Of a stretch of 11,974 nt of DNA, positions 1-6,388 are shown piece by piece. The notes under the pieces were generated by a model that had not been told where the DNA came from, searched no databases, and saw nothing but the letters and a program-made list of their open reading frames with translations. Within the stretch, counting starts at the first letter, position 1; each line of letters begins with the position of its first letter. Both the position numbers and the translations under genes were made by a program. Location of the stretch: positions 342-12,315 of the forward strand of contig JAKJDA010000050.1 in NCBI GenBank assembly GCA_022706165.1, in the 5' to 3' direction. Source of the DNA: Candidatus Hydrogenedentota bacterium (lineage in GTDB: Bacteria > Hydrogenedentota > Hydrogenedentia > Hydrogenedentales > SLHB01).

Positions 1-246
1 GCGGTCATAGCCCGCGCCAATGGCATACTTATACCCCGCGACATAGGCCGTGCCCAACCCCTGCTTGCCCGGACGGCGGATCACGTGAACGCCGGCGTTT
101 CCCTCGGCGATGGCGGCGGTGCCGTCGGAAGAATTGTCATCCACGACAATAATGTCGAGACCGGGCATGACCCCCTGAATCGCCTCGATCAACGGCCCAA
201 TATTGTCGGCCTCGTTGTAGGTGGGAATGACGACAACGGATTTCAA
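1..246 (-). CDS. GT2 glycosyltransferase, DPM1-like (polyprenol-phosphate mannosyltransferase type), N-terminal part
   Basis: This family moves a sugar from a nucleotide-sugar to a polyprenyl phosphate at the cytoplasmic membrane face. Eighty-two residues are visible; the gene continues past the left edge. The start is a TTG at 246-244, preceded on the minus strand by GGAGGAGA (251-258), and no better start lies in frame. Seen in the protein: the opening strand VVVIPTYNE (residues 4-12), the nucleotide/metal-binding segment IIVVDDNSSDGT (32-43, DDNS at 36-39), and RPGKQGLGTAYVAGYKYA (58-75), which closely follows the conserved DPM1 motif. Sugar and acceptor cannot be decided from this fragment, and bacterial members also serve lipid or glycan modification other than mannose. 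It is transcribed divergently from the hsp20-lon operon. Family assignment is firm; exact substrate is inference. Confidence 0.9.
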   Translation of the reverse strand, partial: MKSVVVIPTYNEADNIGPLIEAIQGVMPGLDIIVVDDNSSDGTAAIAEGNAGVHVIRRPGKQGLGTAYVAGYKYAIGAGYDR

Positions 247-287
247 GTCCTCTCCTCCGCAGTGCGCTATGCAACGCTTGCACGGGC

Positions 288-316
288 ATTATAGAAAGGA
301 GAGGGGGTTGCTTCAA
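288..316 (-). promoter_or_regulatory. sigma70-like promoter of the glycosyltransferase gene
   Basis: Read on the minus strand, TTGAAG (316-311) is followed by a 17-nt spacer and a perfect TATAAT (293-288). Transcription would begin near 281, giving a leader of about 35 nt before the TTG start. The -35 overlaps the -35 of the opposed hsp20 promoter by three bases. Confidence 0.65.
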
Positions 317-336
317 TCGCCATCCCGCTCTATACT
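308..336 (+). promoter_or_regulatory. sigma70-like promoter of the hsp20-lon operon
   Basis: TTGCTT (308-313), a 17-nt spacer and TATACT (331-336) make a good housekeeping-type promoter, with a predicted start near 343. I see no CIRCE element and no sigma32-like CTTGAA/CCCCAT pair upstream of this heat-shock gene, so heat control, if any, must come from elsewhere, for instance the leader RNA. Confidence 0.6.
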
Positions 337-353
337 GCTCGTAACGATGGCCG

Positions 354-375
354 CCTCGCGGGGGCGCCGCGAAGG
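354..375 (+). promoter_or_regulatory. leader hairpin covering the hsp20 ribosome binding site, candidate RNA thermometer
   Basis: In the short predicted leader (about 343-382) TCGCGG at 356-361 pairs with CCGCGA at 367-372 around a 5-nt loop. CC at 354-355 can extend the stem to GG at 374-375 with A373 bulged. The 3' strand thus contains the first part of the Shine-Dalgarno AAGGAG (372-377). A competing weaker hairpin, CGCC 352-355 with GGCG 363-366, would leave the site free. Small heat-shock genes are a classic target of RNA thermometers, and the short leader with one hairpin recalls the Synechocystis hsp17 type. The GC-rich stem may be too stable for moderate temperatures, and GC-rich DNA gives such pairings by chance. 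Confidence 0.35.
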
Positions 376-382
376 AGATTGC

Positions 383-769
383 ATGCCTCACTCGCACTAT
401 TTCTCGCAAGTTTTTTCAGTCATGGGAGGCCTGAGCCATGGTCCCTCCTTCGACCCGCCCCACGCCGCAACCTGGCAGCCGCCCGTGGACATCTTCGAGA
501 CCGACGAATGCTTGATTATCGTTGCGGAACTTCCCGGCGTGGATAAAGAGCAAATCGGCGTGCAGGTTGAATGCGGGATACTGAAGATATCGGGCAGTCG
601 CCCCAAGAACATACCCGAACTGACCCGACACGTCCACCAGATCGAAATCCCCTACGGCTACTTCACCCGCGTTATCAAGCTGCCCCCCTGCGCCGCACTC
701 GACCACATCGAGGCGCAATACGAAAACGGCTACCTGCACGTCCGCATTCCCAAGGCAGGGCCCAAATGA
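383..769 (+). CDS. hsp20: small heat-shock protein, Hsp20/alpha-crystallin family
   Basis: An ATP-independent cytoplasmic holdase that binds unfolding proteins and keeps them soluble for refolding or degradation. The start ATG at 383 has an excellent ribosome binding site (AAGGAG, 372-377) and gives 128 residues; the open frame reaches further upstream, but without a comparable site. The alpha-crystallin domain covers about residues 33-124, with the opening WQPPVDIFET, ELPGVDKEQI (49-58), GILKISG (65-71), the YGYFTRVIKLP strand (91-101) and the family's A-x-x-x-N-G-x-L signature at 111-118. The tail ends only four residues after RIPK, so the I-x-I motif that usually locks sHSP oligomers is missing; a small oligomer is possible. 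It overlaps lon by 4 nt, so trapped clients may be handed to Lon, as known for IbpA/B and Lon in E. coli. Confidence 0.93.
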   Translation: MPHSHYFSQVFSVMGGLSHGPSFDPPHAATWQPPVDIFETDECLIIVAELPGVDKEQIGVQVECGILKISGSRPKNIPELTRHVHQIEIPYGYFTRVIKLPPCAALDHIEAQYENGYLHVRIPKAGPK

Positions 770-3198
770 CGCTATCCAATTCCGACAACGCCACGCTTGC
801 TCCGGCGGCTGAATTTCCTGCCGCCCTGCCCCTGTTGACGATGCCGAATCAAGTCGTTTTCCCTATGGCCATGATGCCAATGAGCGTAAGCAACGCCACG
901 GAAGTCACCCTCCTCGAGGAAACGGTCATGGGACACAAATTCGTCGTCCTGCTGACCCTGCGAGACCCGCGGATCGACAACAACGGCCTCGATAATGCCT
1001 TCGAAATCGGCGTCATCGGGCGCATCCTGCAATTCCAACGGCAGCCAGACGACTCCGCGAACGTCCTGATCCAGGCGCTCAAACGCTGCCACGTCGAAAA
1101 GCTGATCCAGCGCGAACCTTACCGGATCGTTCAGGTGAAGCCCCTTGAGGACACACCCGGCGATCCCGACGCGATTGCCCCGCTCGCCACAACGGTCAAG
1201 AACCAAATGTCGCGCCTGATTGCGCTCGCGCCCAGCATTCCCGACGCCGCCCAAGCCGTTATCGACAACATTGAGGACCCTGGGTTCCTGGCGGACTTGG
1301 TGGCGAGCAACCTCAACATCTCCATACCCGAAAAGCAGCGCATTCTATCGGAAGTCGATCGCAAACGCCGTCTGGAACGCTTGACCTATATCCTCGCGCG
1401 CGAAGTCGAACTGATGGAACTGTCTGACAAAATCCAGAACGACGTCAAAAGCGCCATCGACAAAGGCCAGCGCGAGTTCTTCTTGCGACAGCAATTGAAG
1501 GCCATTCAGCGCGAACTCGGCGAAGGCGATCCAGGACCGACCGAGGCGAAGCGCTACCGGGAGAAAATCGAAGCGCTTGCCCTAAAAGAAGACGTCAAGC
1601 GAGAAGTCTTGCGCGAAGCCGATCGCCTCGAACAAATGAACGAAAGCAGCGCCGAATACCATGTCATTACGACCTACCTCGACTGGATCGTGGACCTGCC
1701 CTGGAATGTTTCCACGGAAGATCGACTCGACATCGCGCGCGCCGAGACCATCCTCAACGAAGACCACTACGGCCTGGACAAGGTGAAGCGACGCATCCTC
1801 GAATACCTGGCCGTGCGCAAACTCAAGCCGGACGCCACCGGCCCCATTCTCTGCTTCGTCGGCCCGCCCGGCGTCGGCAAAACTTCCCTGGGGCAGTCCA
1901 TCGCCCGGGCGTTAGGACGCAACTTCGCGCACATGTCGTTGGGGGGCATGCGCGATGAAGCCGAGATCCGCGGTCATCGCAAGACCTACGTCGGCGCGCT
2001 CCCGGGACGCATCATGCAGCACATCCGCAAAGCGCGATCGAACAACCCCGTCTTCATGCTGGATGAAATCGACAAAGTCGGATCGGATTTTCGCGGCGAC
2101 CCGTCGTCCGCCCTCCTCGAAGTGCTCGATCCGGCGCAGAACCACGTGTTTGCGGATCTCTACTTGAACGTCCCCGAGCAGAACAGCACGTTCCGGGACA
2201 ATTATCTCGGCGTGCCGTTCGATCTGTCGCGTGTGGTGTTCATCGCCACCGCCAACATGCTCGACACGATTCCCTGGGCCTTGCGCGATCGCATGGAAAT
2301 CATCGAAATTCCTGGCTATACCGCCGAGGAAAAACTCCATATCGCCAGGAAATACCTCATTCCCAAGCAAATTCACGCCCACGGCATTCCTTCCAGAAAT
2401 CTGAAAATCGCGCAAGCAGCCGTGCGAAAAATCATCTCCTCCTACACCCAGGAAGCAGGCGTTCGCAATCTCGACCGCGAGATCGCGAACGTATGCCGCG
2501 GATGCGCCCGTCTCTTCGCCGACGGACAGAAGACGGCCGTCATCATCACGCCTGAAAACCTCTCCGTCTATCTGGGGCGCGAACGCGTATTCCATGAAGC
2601 GGCCGAACGCGCAAGCGTGCCCGGCGTCGCCACGGGATTGGCCTGGACCGTGACGGGCGGCGATATCCTCTTCATCGAGGCCACCCGCGTACCGGGCAAG
2701 GGCGGTCTTATGTTGACCGGACAACTGGGGGATGTCATGAAGGAATCGGCCCAAGCCGTTATGAGCTATGTTCGCGCCAACGCACGTCTTTTGGGCATCC
2801 CGGACGAAGATTTCTCAACGTTCGATATCCACATCCACGTTCCGGCAGGCGCCGTCCCCAAAGATGGCCCCAGTGCGGGCGTGGCGATCCTCGCTGCCGT
2901 CACCTCCCTCCTGACGGGAAAAAAAGTGAAGCCGCGAGTGGCCATGACCGGCGAAATCACGTTGCGCGGGCTCGTGTTGCCCGTCGGCGGCATCAAAGAA
3001 AAAGTGCTTGCGGCGGCGCGCGCCGGCATCCGCACCGTAATCTTGCCGCAGCAATGCGAACGCGATCTCGACGACGTCCCCGCTTCCGCCAAAAACAAGC
3101 TGACGTTCCGTTTCGTGCGTCGCATGGAAGAAGCGCTCGACATCGCCCTGGGACTCCGGCGAAAAATCAGCGCCGCGCCGTCCCCGCGGCGGCGCTGA
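766..3198 (+). CDS. lon: ATP-dependent protease La (LonA)
   Basis: A homohexameric cytoplasmic AAA+ serine protease (peptidase family S16) that unfolds and degrades damaged and regulatory proteins. The ATG at 766 shares bases with the hsp20 stop (ATGA), giving 810 residues; a longer in-frame opening upstream lies entirely inside hsp20 and is rejected. Order of parts: LON substrate-binding domain about 20-215, coiled-coil helical linker about 215-330, AAA+ module with Walker A GPPGVGKT (366-373), pore-loop segment TYVGALPGR, Walker B FMLDEID (430-436), sensor-1 N497 and arginine finger R509, then the protease domain with catalytic S703 in KDGPSAG and K746 in GGIKEK. All catalytic residues are present. 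Length slightly exceeds E. coli Lon (784), partly through a 14-residue tandem repeat at 456-483 not found in the E. coli protein. It is transcribed with hsp20. Confidence 0.98.
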   Translation: MTLSNSDNATLAPAAEFPAALPLLTMPNQVVFPMAMMPMSVSNATEVTLLEETVMGHKFVVLLTLRDPRIDNNGLDNAFEIGVIGRILQFQRQPDDSANVLIQALKRCHVEKLIQREPYRIVQVKPLEDTPGDPDAIAPLATTVKNQMSRLIALAPSIPDAAQAVIDNIEDPGFLADLVASNLNISIPEKQRILSEVDRKRRLERLTYILAREVELMELSDKIQNDVKSAIDKGQREFFLRQQLKAIQRELGEGDPGPTEAKRYREKIEALALKEDVKREVLREADRLEQMNESSAEYHVITTYLDWIVDLPWNVSTEDRLDIARAETILNEDHYGLDKVKRRILEYLAVRKLKPDATGPILCFVGPPGVGKTSLGQSIARALGRNFAHMSLGGMRDEAEIRGHRKTYVGALPGRIMQHIRKARSNNPVFMLDEIDKVGSDFRGDPSSALLEVLDPAQNHVFADLYLNVPEQNSTFRDNYLGVPFDLSRVVFIATANMLDTIPWALRDRMEIIEIPGYTAEEKLHIARKYLIPKQIHAHGIPSRNLKIAQAAVRKIISSYTQEAGVRNLDREIANVCRGCARLFADGQKTAVIITPENLSVYLGRERVFHEAAERASVPGVATGLAWTVTGGDILFIEATRVPGKGGLMLTGQLGDVMKESAQAVMSYVRANARLLGIPDEDFSTFDIHIHVPAGAVPKDGPSAGVAILAAVTSLLTGKKVKPRVAMTGEITLRGLVLPVGGIKEKVLAAARAGIRTVILPQQCERDLDDVPASAKNKLTFRFVRRMEEALDIALGLRRKISAAPSPRRR
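2131..2214 (+). repeat. in-frame 42-bp tandem duplication inside the lon ATPase module
   Basis: Two adjacent 42-nt units (2131-2172 and 2173-2214) encode Lon residues 456-469 and 470-483. Both fit P-x-Q-N-x-x-F-x-D-x-Y-L-x-V, 8 of 14 residues identical, while about 23 of 42 bases match. E. coli Lon has a single such unit (PEQNVAFSDHYLEV) between Walker B and sensor 1. The low base identity says the duplication is old and has been kept in frame. Confidence 0.75.
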
Positions 3199-3201
3199 TT
3201 T
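3164..3201 (+). terminator. perfect 13-bp hairpin across the lon stop codon
   Basis: AAATCAGCGCCGC (3164-3176) is the exact reverse complement of 3189-3201, with a 12-nt loop. The right arm contains the lon stop codon (3196-3198). Only TTT in the arm and no long U-tract immediately follows; a run of eight T lies later at 3240-3247. It may end transcription of the hsp20-lon operon or protect its 3' end from exonucleases. Confidence 0.5.
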
Positions 3202-3239
3202 CGGTCGTGCCGCCATTCCCGGAATTTGGCCCGCGCGCG

Positions 3240-3268
3240 TTTTTTTTCGACGATATCTCCGGTATACT
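3240..3268 (+). promoter_or_regulatory. possible promoter of the kinase-regulator operon
   Basis: TATACT at 3263-3268 matches the -10 box in five of six positions and is identical to the hsp20 -10. The matching -35 position 17 nt upstream is only a T-run (3240-3245), so the promoter would be weak or need an activator. The transcript would start near 3275, about 39 nt before the kinase start. Confidence 0.35.
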
Positions 3269-3313
3269 TGCCCTTTAATACTGATGCCATGACGTCGGAG
3301 CAAGTGGAGAACC

Positions 3314-4906
3314 ATGTCCTCAGAAACGCCGGCGCACGCGACAGATTCCCGCGAATGCCACAGCATGACGCTTCCGACCGACGCGCCCCATGCCAGACCA
3401 ACCCCAACCCCAACCCCGTGCATGCCACACGATCCCGACGCGCGCGTTCTGAATTCAAGCGCTCCGCGTCCTGCGTCATTCCTCGTTCTGATTGGAGTCG
3501 TGGCAGCGATATCCGCCACAGCCCAATTTTCCCTCTCCCTGCCGCCGATTCTCCTCAGCCTCATCGCCTGTCTCGCCATCGCGTGCGGAACAGCCCTCGG
3601 ATATCTATCGTTGCGGCATTTGACGCCGCGCCGCGCCGCCCTATGCTTCGCCGCTTCCGCCGGATTATGCTGCGTCGCGGCATTGGCTTCCCTAAGCGTG
3701 CATGAAGCGGCGACGGGCCATTCCATTTCGTTTCTCGCGTATGCGTTGCTGGCGAGCAGTTGGCTTTTCGCCGCCACCGCGGCGATCTGGTCGTTGGCGG
3801 AATTGCGACGGACACAGTCCCAAACCGACAGAGAGCTGACGCAGCTTGTTCGCGAGGCACACGAACGCCAAACCACCGAGGAGGCTCTGCGACAGGCCGA
3901 AAACCGGCAAAGCGCCCTGCTCGGAGCCATCCCCGACCTTGTTCTGCTGATGCACAAAAACGGCGCGCTAAGCCGTTATCCCCTCAAAAAAAACAGGCTT
4001 TCCCGCTCCGGAACCCCCTCGGAAATACGTCGCAATTCCTTTCGTAGACAACCTTTTGAAGACGACCCTGATCTGCTGCGCGGCGTGGCGTATGCCCTGG
4101 AACGCCGCGGACCGCAGCTCTTTGAGTACCAAGCCAAGATGGCGTCCGACCTTCTGGACGTCGAAGTGAGGGTTATTCCCGGAAAGCACAACGAAGCGCT
4201 TGTGATCCTGCGCGACCTCACCGCGCGCCGCAAACTGGAACGCGAAATGCTCGAGGCCAGCGCCCGCGAACAACGGCGCATCGCCCGGGATCTGCACGAT
4301 GGCCTCGGCCAGGAATTGACCGGAATGCTGTGTTTTGCGCGCGGGATGGCCAAAAAGCTTGGGGCCGAAAACTCCCGTTTCGCCCAAGAAGCGGAAGAAA
4401 TGACGCGCATGCTCAAGGAATCGATCGTCAAGACCCGTTCCCTGGCCAAAGGGCTGCGCCCCGTCGCCCTCGAGGCCATGGGCCTCCAAACCGCCCTGAA
4501 GGAATTGGCCGACAGCACCCAAGAATTGTTTGGCATCCCATGTTCATTTGCGTATGATACTGACGTCGTCATTACCGAGGACGCGGTGGCCGAGCATCTC
4601 TACCGCATCGCGCAGGAAGCGGTGACCAACGCCGTGAAGCACGCTGATCCGACCCGCATCAAGGTCAGCCTCGCGACGGAAGCCGGCCGCCTGGTATTGA
4701 CCGTCGAAGACAACGGCGTCGGCATGCAGGCCGGATCCGAACGCGCCAAAGGATTGGGACTCGGCATCATGAAACACCGCGCTCGTATCATCAACGGAGC
4801 AATCAAGTTCCGAGCGGGAGCGGAAGGCGGCGCCGCGGTGGTGTGCGTGTGGCCCAGCGCCAAATCAGACAGGGACTCCGAATCAAAGGACAGCGAAAGA
4901 CCGTGA
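3314..4906 (+). CDS. membrane-bound sensor histidine kinase, NarL family (HisKA_3 / HATPase_c)
   Basis: Senses a signal at the membrane, autophosphorylates and passes phosphate to the regulator encoded next. The ATG at 3314 follows GTGGAG (3304-3309) and gives 530 residues. The first 50 residues are proline-rich and low in complexity (PTPTPTP at 29-35, from a hexamer repeated three times), so a later start such as M18 or M36 is possible. Four membrane helices follow (about 55-72, 74-98, 107-128, 137-161), then a coiled stretch (165-200), a divergent PAS-like region (about 200-305), the HisKA_3 box EQRRIARDLHDGLGQEL with phosphorylated H328, and the ATPase domain with N439 in EAVTNAVKHA, DNGVGM (466-471) and GLGLGIMKHR (480-489). 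The membrane part has no long periplasmic loop, so the stimulus may be within the membrane or cytoplasmic; it is not identifiable from sequence. Confidence 0.93.
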   Translation: MSSETPAHATDSRECHSMTLPTDAPHARPTPTPTPCMPHDPDARVLNSSAPRPASFLVLIGVVAAISATAQFSLSLPPILLSLIACLAIACGTALGYLSLRHLTPRRAALCFAASAGLCCVAALASLSVHEAATGHSISFLAYALLASSWLFAATAAIWSLAELRRTQSQTDRELTQLVREAHERQTTEEALRQAENRQSALLGAIPDLVLLMHKNGALSRYPLKKNRLSRSGTPSEIRRNSFRRQPFEDDPDLLRGVAYALERRGPQLFEYQAKMASDLLDVEVRVIPGKHNEALVILRDLTARRKLEREMLEASAREQRRIARDLHDGLGQELTGMLCFARGMAKKLGAENSRFAQEAEEMTRMLKESIVKTRSLAKGLRPVALEAMGLQTALKELADSTQELFGIPCSFAYDTDVVITEDAVAEHLYRIAQEAVTNAVKHADPTRIKVSLATEAGRLVLTVEDNGVGMQAGSERAKGLGLGIMKHRARIINGAIKFRAGAEGGAAVVCVWPSAKSDRDSESKDSERP

Positions 4907-5580
4907 CGACACAAGATGCCCAGAACAAGAAAAAACGCATTGTCGTGGTGGACGATCACTCGATTGTCCGGCGGGGGTTCATCTATCTCATCGAAGACGA
5001 GCCCGACATGGAAGTCTGCGGCGAGGCCGAAGACGCCCCCCAAGCGATCGACGTGATTGCAGCTGCCAGCCCGGACCTAGCCATCATCGACATCACCCTC
5101 AAAACTTCGAGCGGCATCGACCTCATCAAACAACTCCGGGGGCAATTTCCCACCCTATCCATGCTGGTCGTATCCATGCACGACGAAATCCTCTACGCCG
5201 AACGCGCTCTTCACGCAGGCGCCCGCGGCTACATCATGAAACAAGAAGCTGACGAAAAAATGGTGCATGCCATCCGACGCGTTCTCGACGGCGGCGTGTA
5301 TGTCAGCGAGAAAATGACCGAGCGGCTCCTCAACATCGTCACCGACTCCCAACGCAGCCATCCCGTCGCCCTCGTCGAAACCCTGAGCGACCGCGAACTC
5401 GAAGTGTTCCGCATGATTGGCCGCGGAGCCGAAACGCGCCAGATCGCCGAGGCGCTCAACGTCGGATTCAAAACCGTCGCCACTTACCGCGAACGCATCA
5501 AAAAGAAACTCAACCTGGATAGCGCCAGCCAACTTATCCAATGCGCCGTTGAATACGTCGTCCGCGAAGGCGGCGCGTGA
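4903..5580 (+). CDS. response regulator, NarL/FixJ family (REC + LuxR-type HTH)
   Basis: A phosphorylation-controlled transcription factor, cognate partner of the upstream kinase. The GTG at 4903 overlaps the kinase stop by 4 nt (GTGA) and gives 225 residues beginning just before the receiver domain, the usual length of this family. Receiver domain residues 12-130: acidic pair D17-D18, phosphoacceptor D63 in AIIDITL, switch S91 in LVVSMHD and conserved K113 in GYIMKQ. The LuxR-type helix-turn-helix occupies about 158-220, with LSDRELEVFRMIGRG and the recognition region VGFKTVATYRERIKKKL. All phosphorelay residues are intact. Translational coupling to the kinase implies balanced synthesis. Target genes cannot be read from this window; autoregulation of its own operon is only a possibility. 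Confidence 0.95.
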   Translation: MTTQDAQNKKKRIVVVDDHSIVRRGFIYLIEDEPDMEVCGEAEDAPQAIDVIAAASPDLAIIDITLKTSSGIDLIKQLRGQFPTLSMLVVSMHDEILYAERALHAGARGYIMKQEADEKMVHAIRRVLDGGVYVSEKMTERLLNIVTDSQRSHPVALVETLSDRELEVFRMIGRGAETRQIAEALNVGFKTVATYRERIKKKLNLDSASQLIQCAVEYVVREGGA

Positions 5581-5592
5581 CCGTCACGCAAA

Positions 5593-5704
5593 AAGGAGAC
5601 ATCGAGCCTTGGCGCCGCGCCTGAAAAGTCCGAGGCGGCGCAATGTCCCTCGGCGCGCGCGCAATCCCTTGCACCAAATCGGCCTCCGACAAAGGAACGC
5701 ATGA
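5593..5704 (+). other. orphan Shine-Dalgarno and possible 31-codon basic leader ORF before nth
   Basis: The 125 nt between the regulator and endonuclease III holds a strong AAGGAG (5593-5598) with no ATG or GTG at normal distance. The best start is TTG at 5609, 10 nt away, opening a 31-codon frame that ends with TGA at 5702-5704, just before the nth ATG at 5706. The product would be very rich in arginine, which is also what chance reading of GC-rich DNA gives. A hairpin with a bulge (about 5614-5639) lies in it. It could be a short coupling peptide or merely noncoding sequence; I favour the latter. Confidence 0.15.
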
Positions 5705-5705
5705 A

Positions 5706-6383
5706 ATGGCAAAAACTCCGCCGGCCTTGACGGCGGCCCAAACGCGCGCCGCCGAGGTCTTCATGCGACTCGTGGCGCGCTATCCCGGCGCGCAATGCTC
5801 GTTGGACCATCGCGATCCGCTTCAACTGCTTGTCGCGACAATCCTCGCCGCGCAGTGCACCGACGCGCGCGTGAACCAAGTCACGCCCGCGTTATTCCGC
5901 AAATACCTCACGCCGGAGGACTATGTCCGCGCGCCGGAAGGCGCGCTCGAAGAGGTTATTCGTCGTTGTGGATTCTACCGGATGAAAGCGAAAAACATCC
6001 GCGGCGCCTGCGCGACTATCCTCGAGAGATTCGGCGGCAAAGTCCCGCAGACCATGGACGAACTGCTGCAGCTCGACGGCGTGGGCCGCAAGACAGCCAA
6101 CGTTCTCCTCGGCGCCTGTTTCAACACGCCGGGAGTCGTAGTGGATACGCATTGCATGCGCATCACGCGACGGCTCGGATTTACAAAAAGCAAAGACCCG
6201 AAAAAGATTGAGCTAGACCTGATGAAGATATGGCCGCAAGAGAAATGGAGTCTATGGTCGCATCTGACCGTTTTTCACGGACGCGACCTGTGCACCGCGC
6301 GCGCCCCCCAATGTTCGCAGTGTCCCGTGCGTGAGTTGTGCCCCTTTCCCGAGACAAAAGAAGGCAAGAGAATCGGGAAGTGA
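5706..6383 (+). CDS. nth: endonuclease III (DNA glycosylase/AP lyase)
   Basis: Removes oxidised pyrimidines such as thymine glycol from DNA and cuts the abasic strand, starting base-excision repair. The start ATG at 5706 follows AAAGGA (5691-5696) at 9 nt and gives 225 residues, close to the usual 210-220; in-frame ATG 5643 lacks a ribosome binding site and adds a tail not typical of the family. The helix-hairpin-helix LLQLDGVGRKTANVLLG (120-136) carries catalytic K129, and D147 lies in VVVDTHC. The 4Fe-4S cluster motif C-x6-C-x2-C-x5-C is complete at C196, C203, C206 and C212. The conserved LLVATILAAQCTDARVN segment is at 41-57. Everything needed for activity is there. A CPBP-like gene starts 5 nt after its stop, so the two are likely cotranscribed, though no functional link is evident. 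Confidence 0.97.
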   Translation: MAKTPPALTAAQTRAAEVFMRLVARYPGAQCSLDHRDPLQLLVATILAAQCTDARVNQVTPALFRKYLTPEDYVRAPEGALEEVIRRCGFYRMKAKNIRGACATILERFGGKVPQTMDELLQLDGVGRKTANVLLGACFNTPGVVVDTHCMRITRRLGFTKSKDPKKIELDLMKIWPQEKWSLWSHLTVFHGRDLCTARAPQCSQCPVRELCPFPETKEGKRIGK

Positions 6384-6388
6384 AGCGC

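Noticed and set aside
1912..2754. 280-codon open frame on the minus strand opposite lon
   Set aside because: It lies wholly within the conserved lon ATPase and protease coding sequence, has no ribosome binding site and no recognisable motif; long antisense frames are expected in GC-rich genes.
3275..3281. TTAATAC half-site ahead of the kinase gene, resembling the GntR operator arm
   Set aside because: There is no matching inverted arm at the right spacing; only a 4-bp GTAT/ATAC pairing with wrong distance, so chance is sufficient.
2815..3957. 380-codon open frame on the minus strand across the end of lon and the kinase gene
   Set aside because: It crosses a gene boundary and a promoter region, its product is arginine- and alanine-rich low-complexity sequence, and the opposite strand carries two clear families.
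5575..5589. GCGTGAC/GTCACGC palindrome at the end of the response regulator gene
   Set aside because: Seven-bp arms around one base overlap the stop codon and are followed by A-residues, not T; it cannot fold well as a terminator and no regulator is known to match it.
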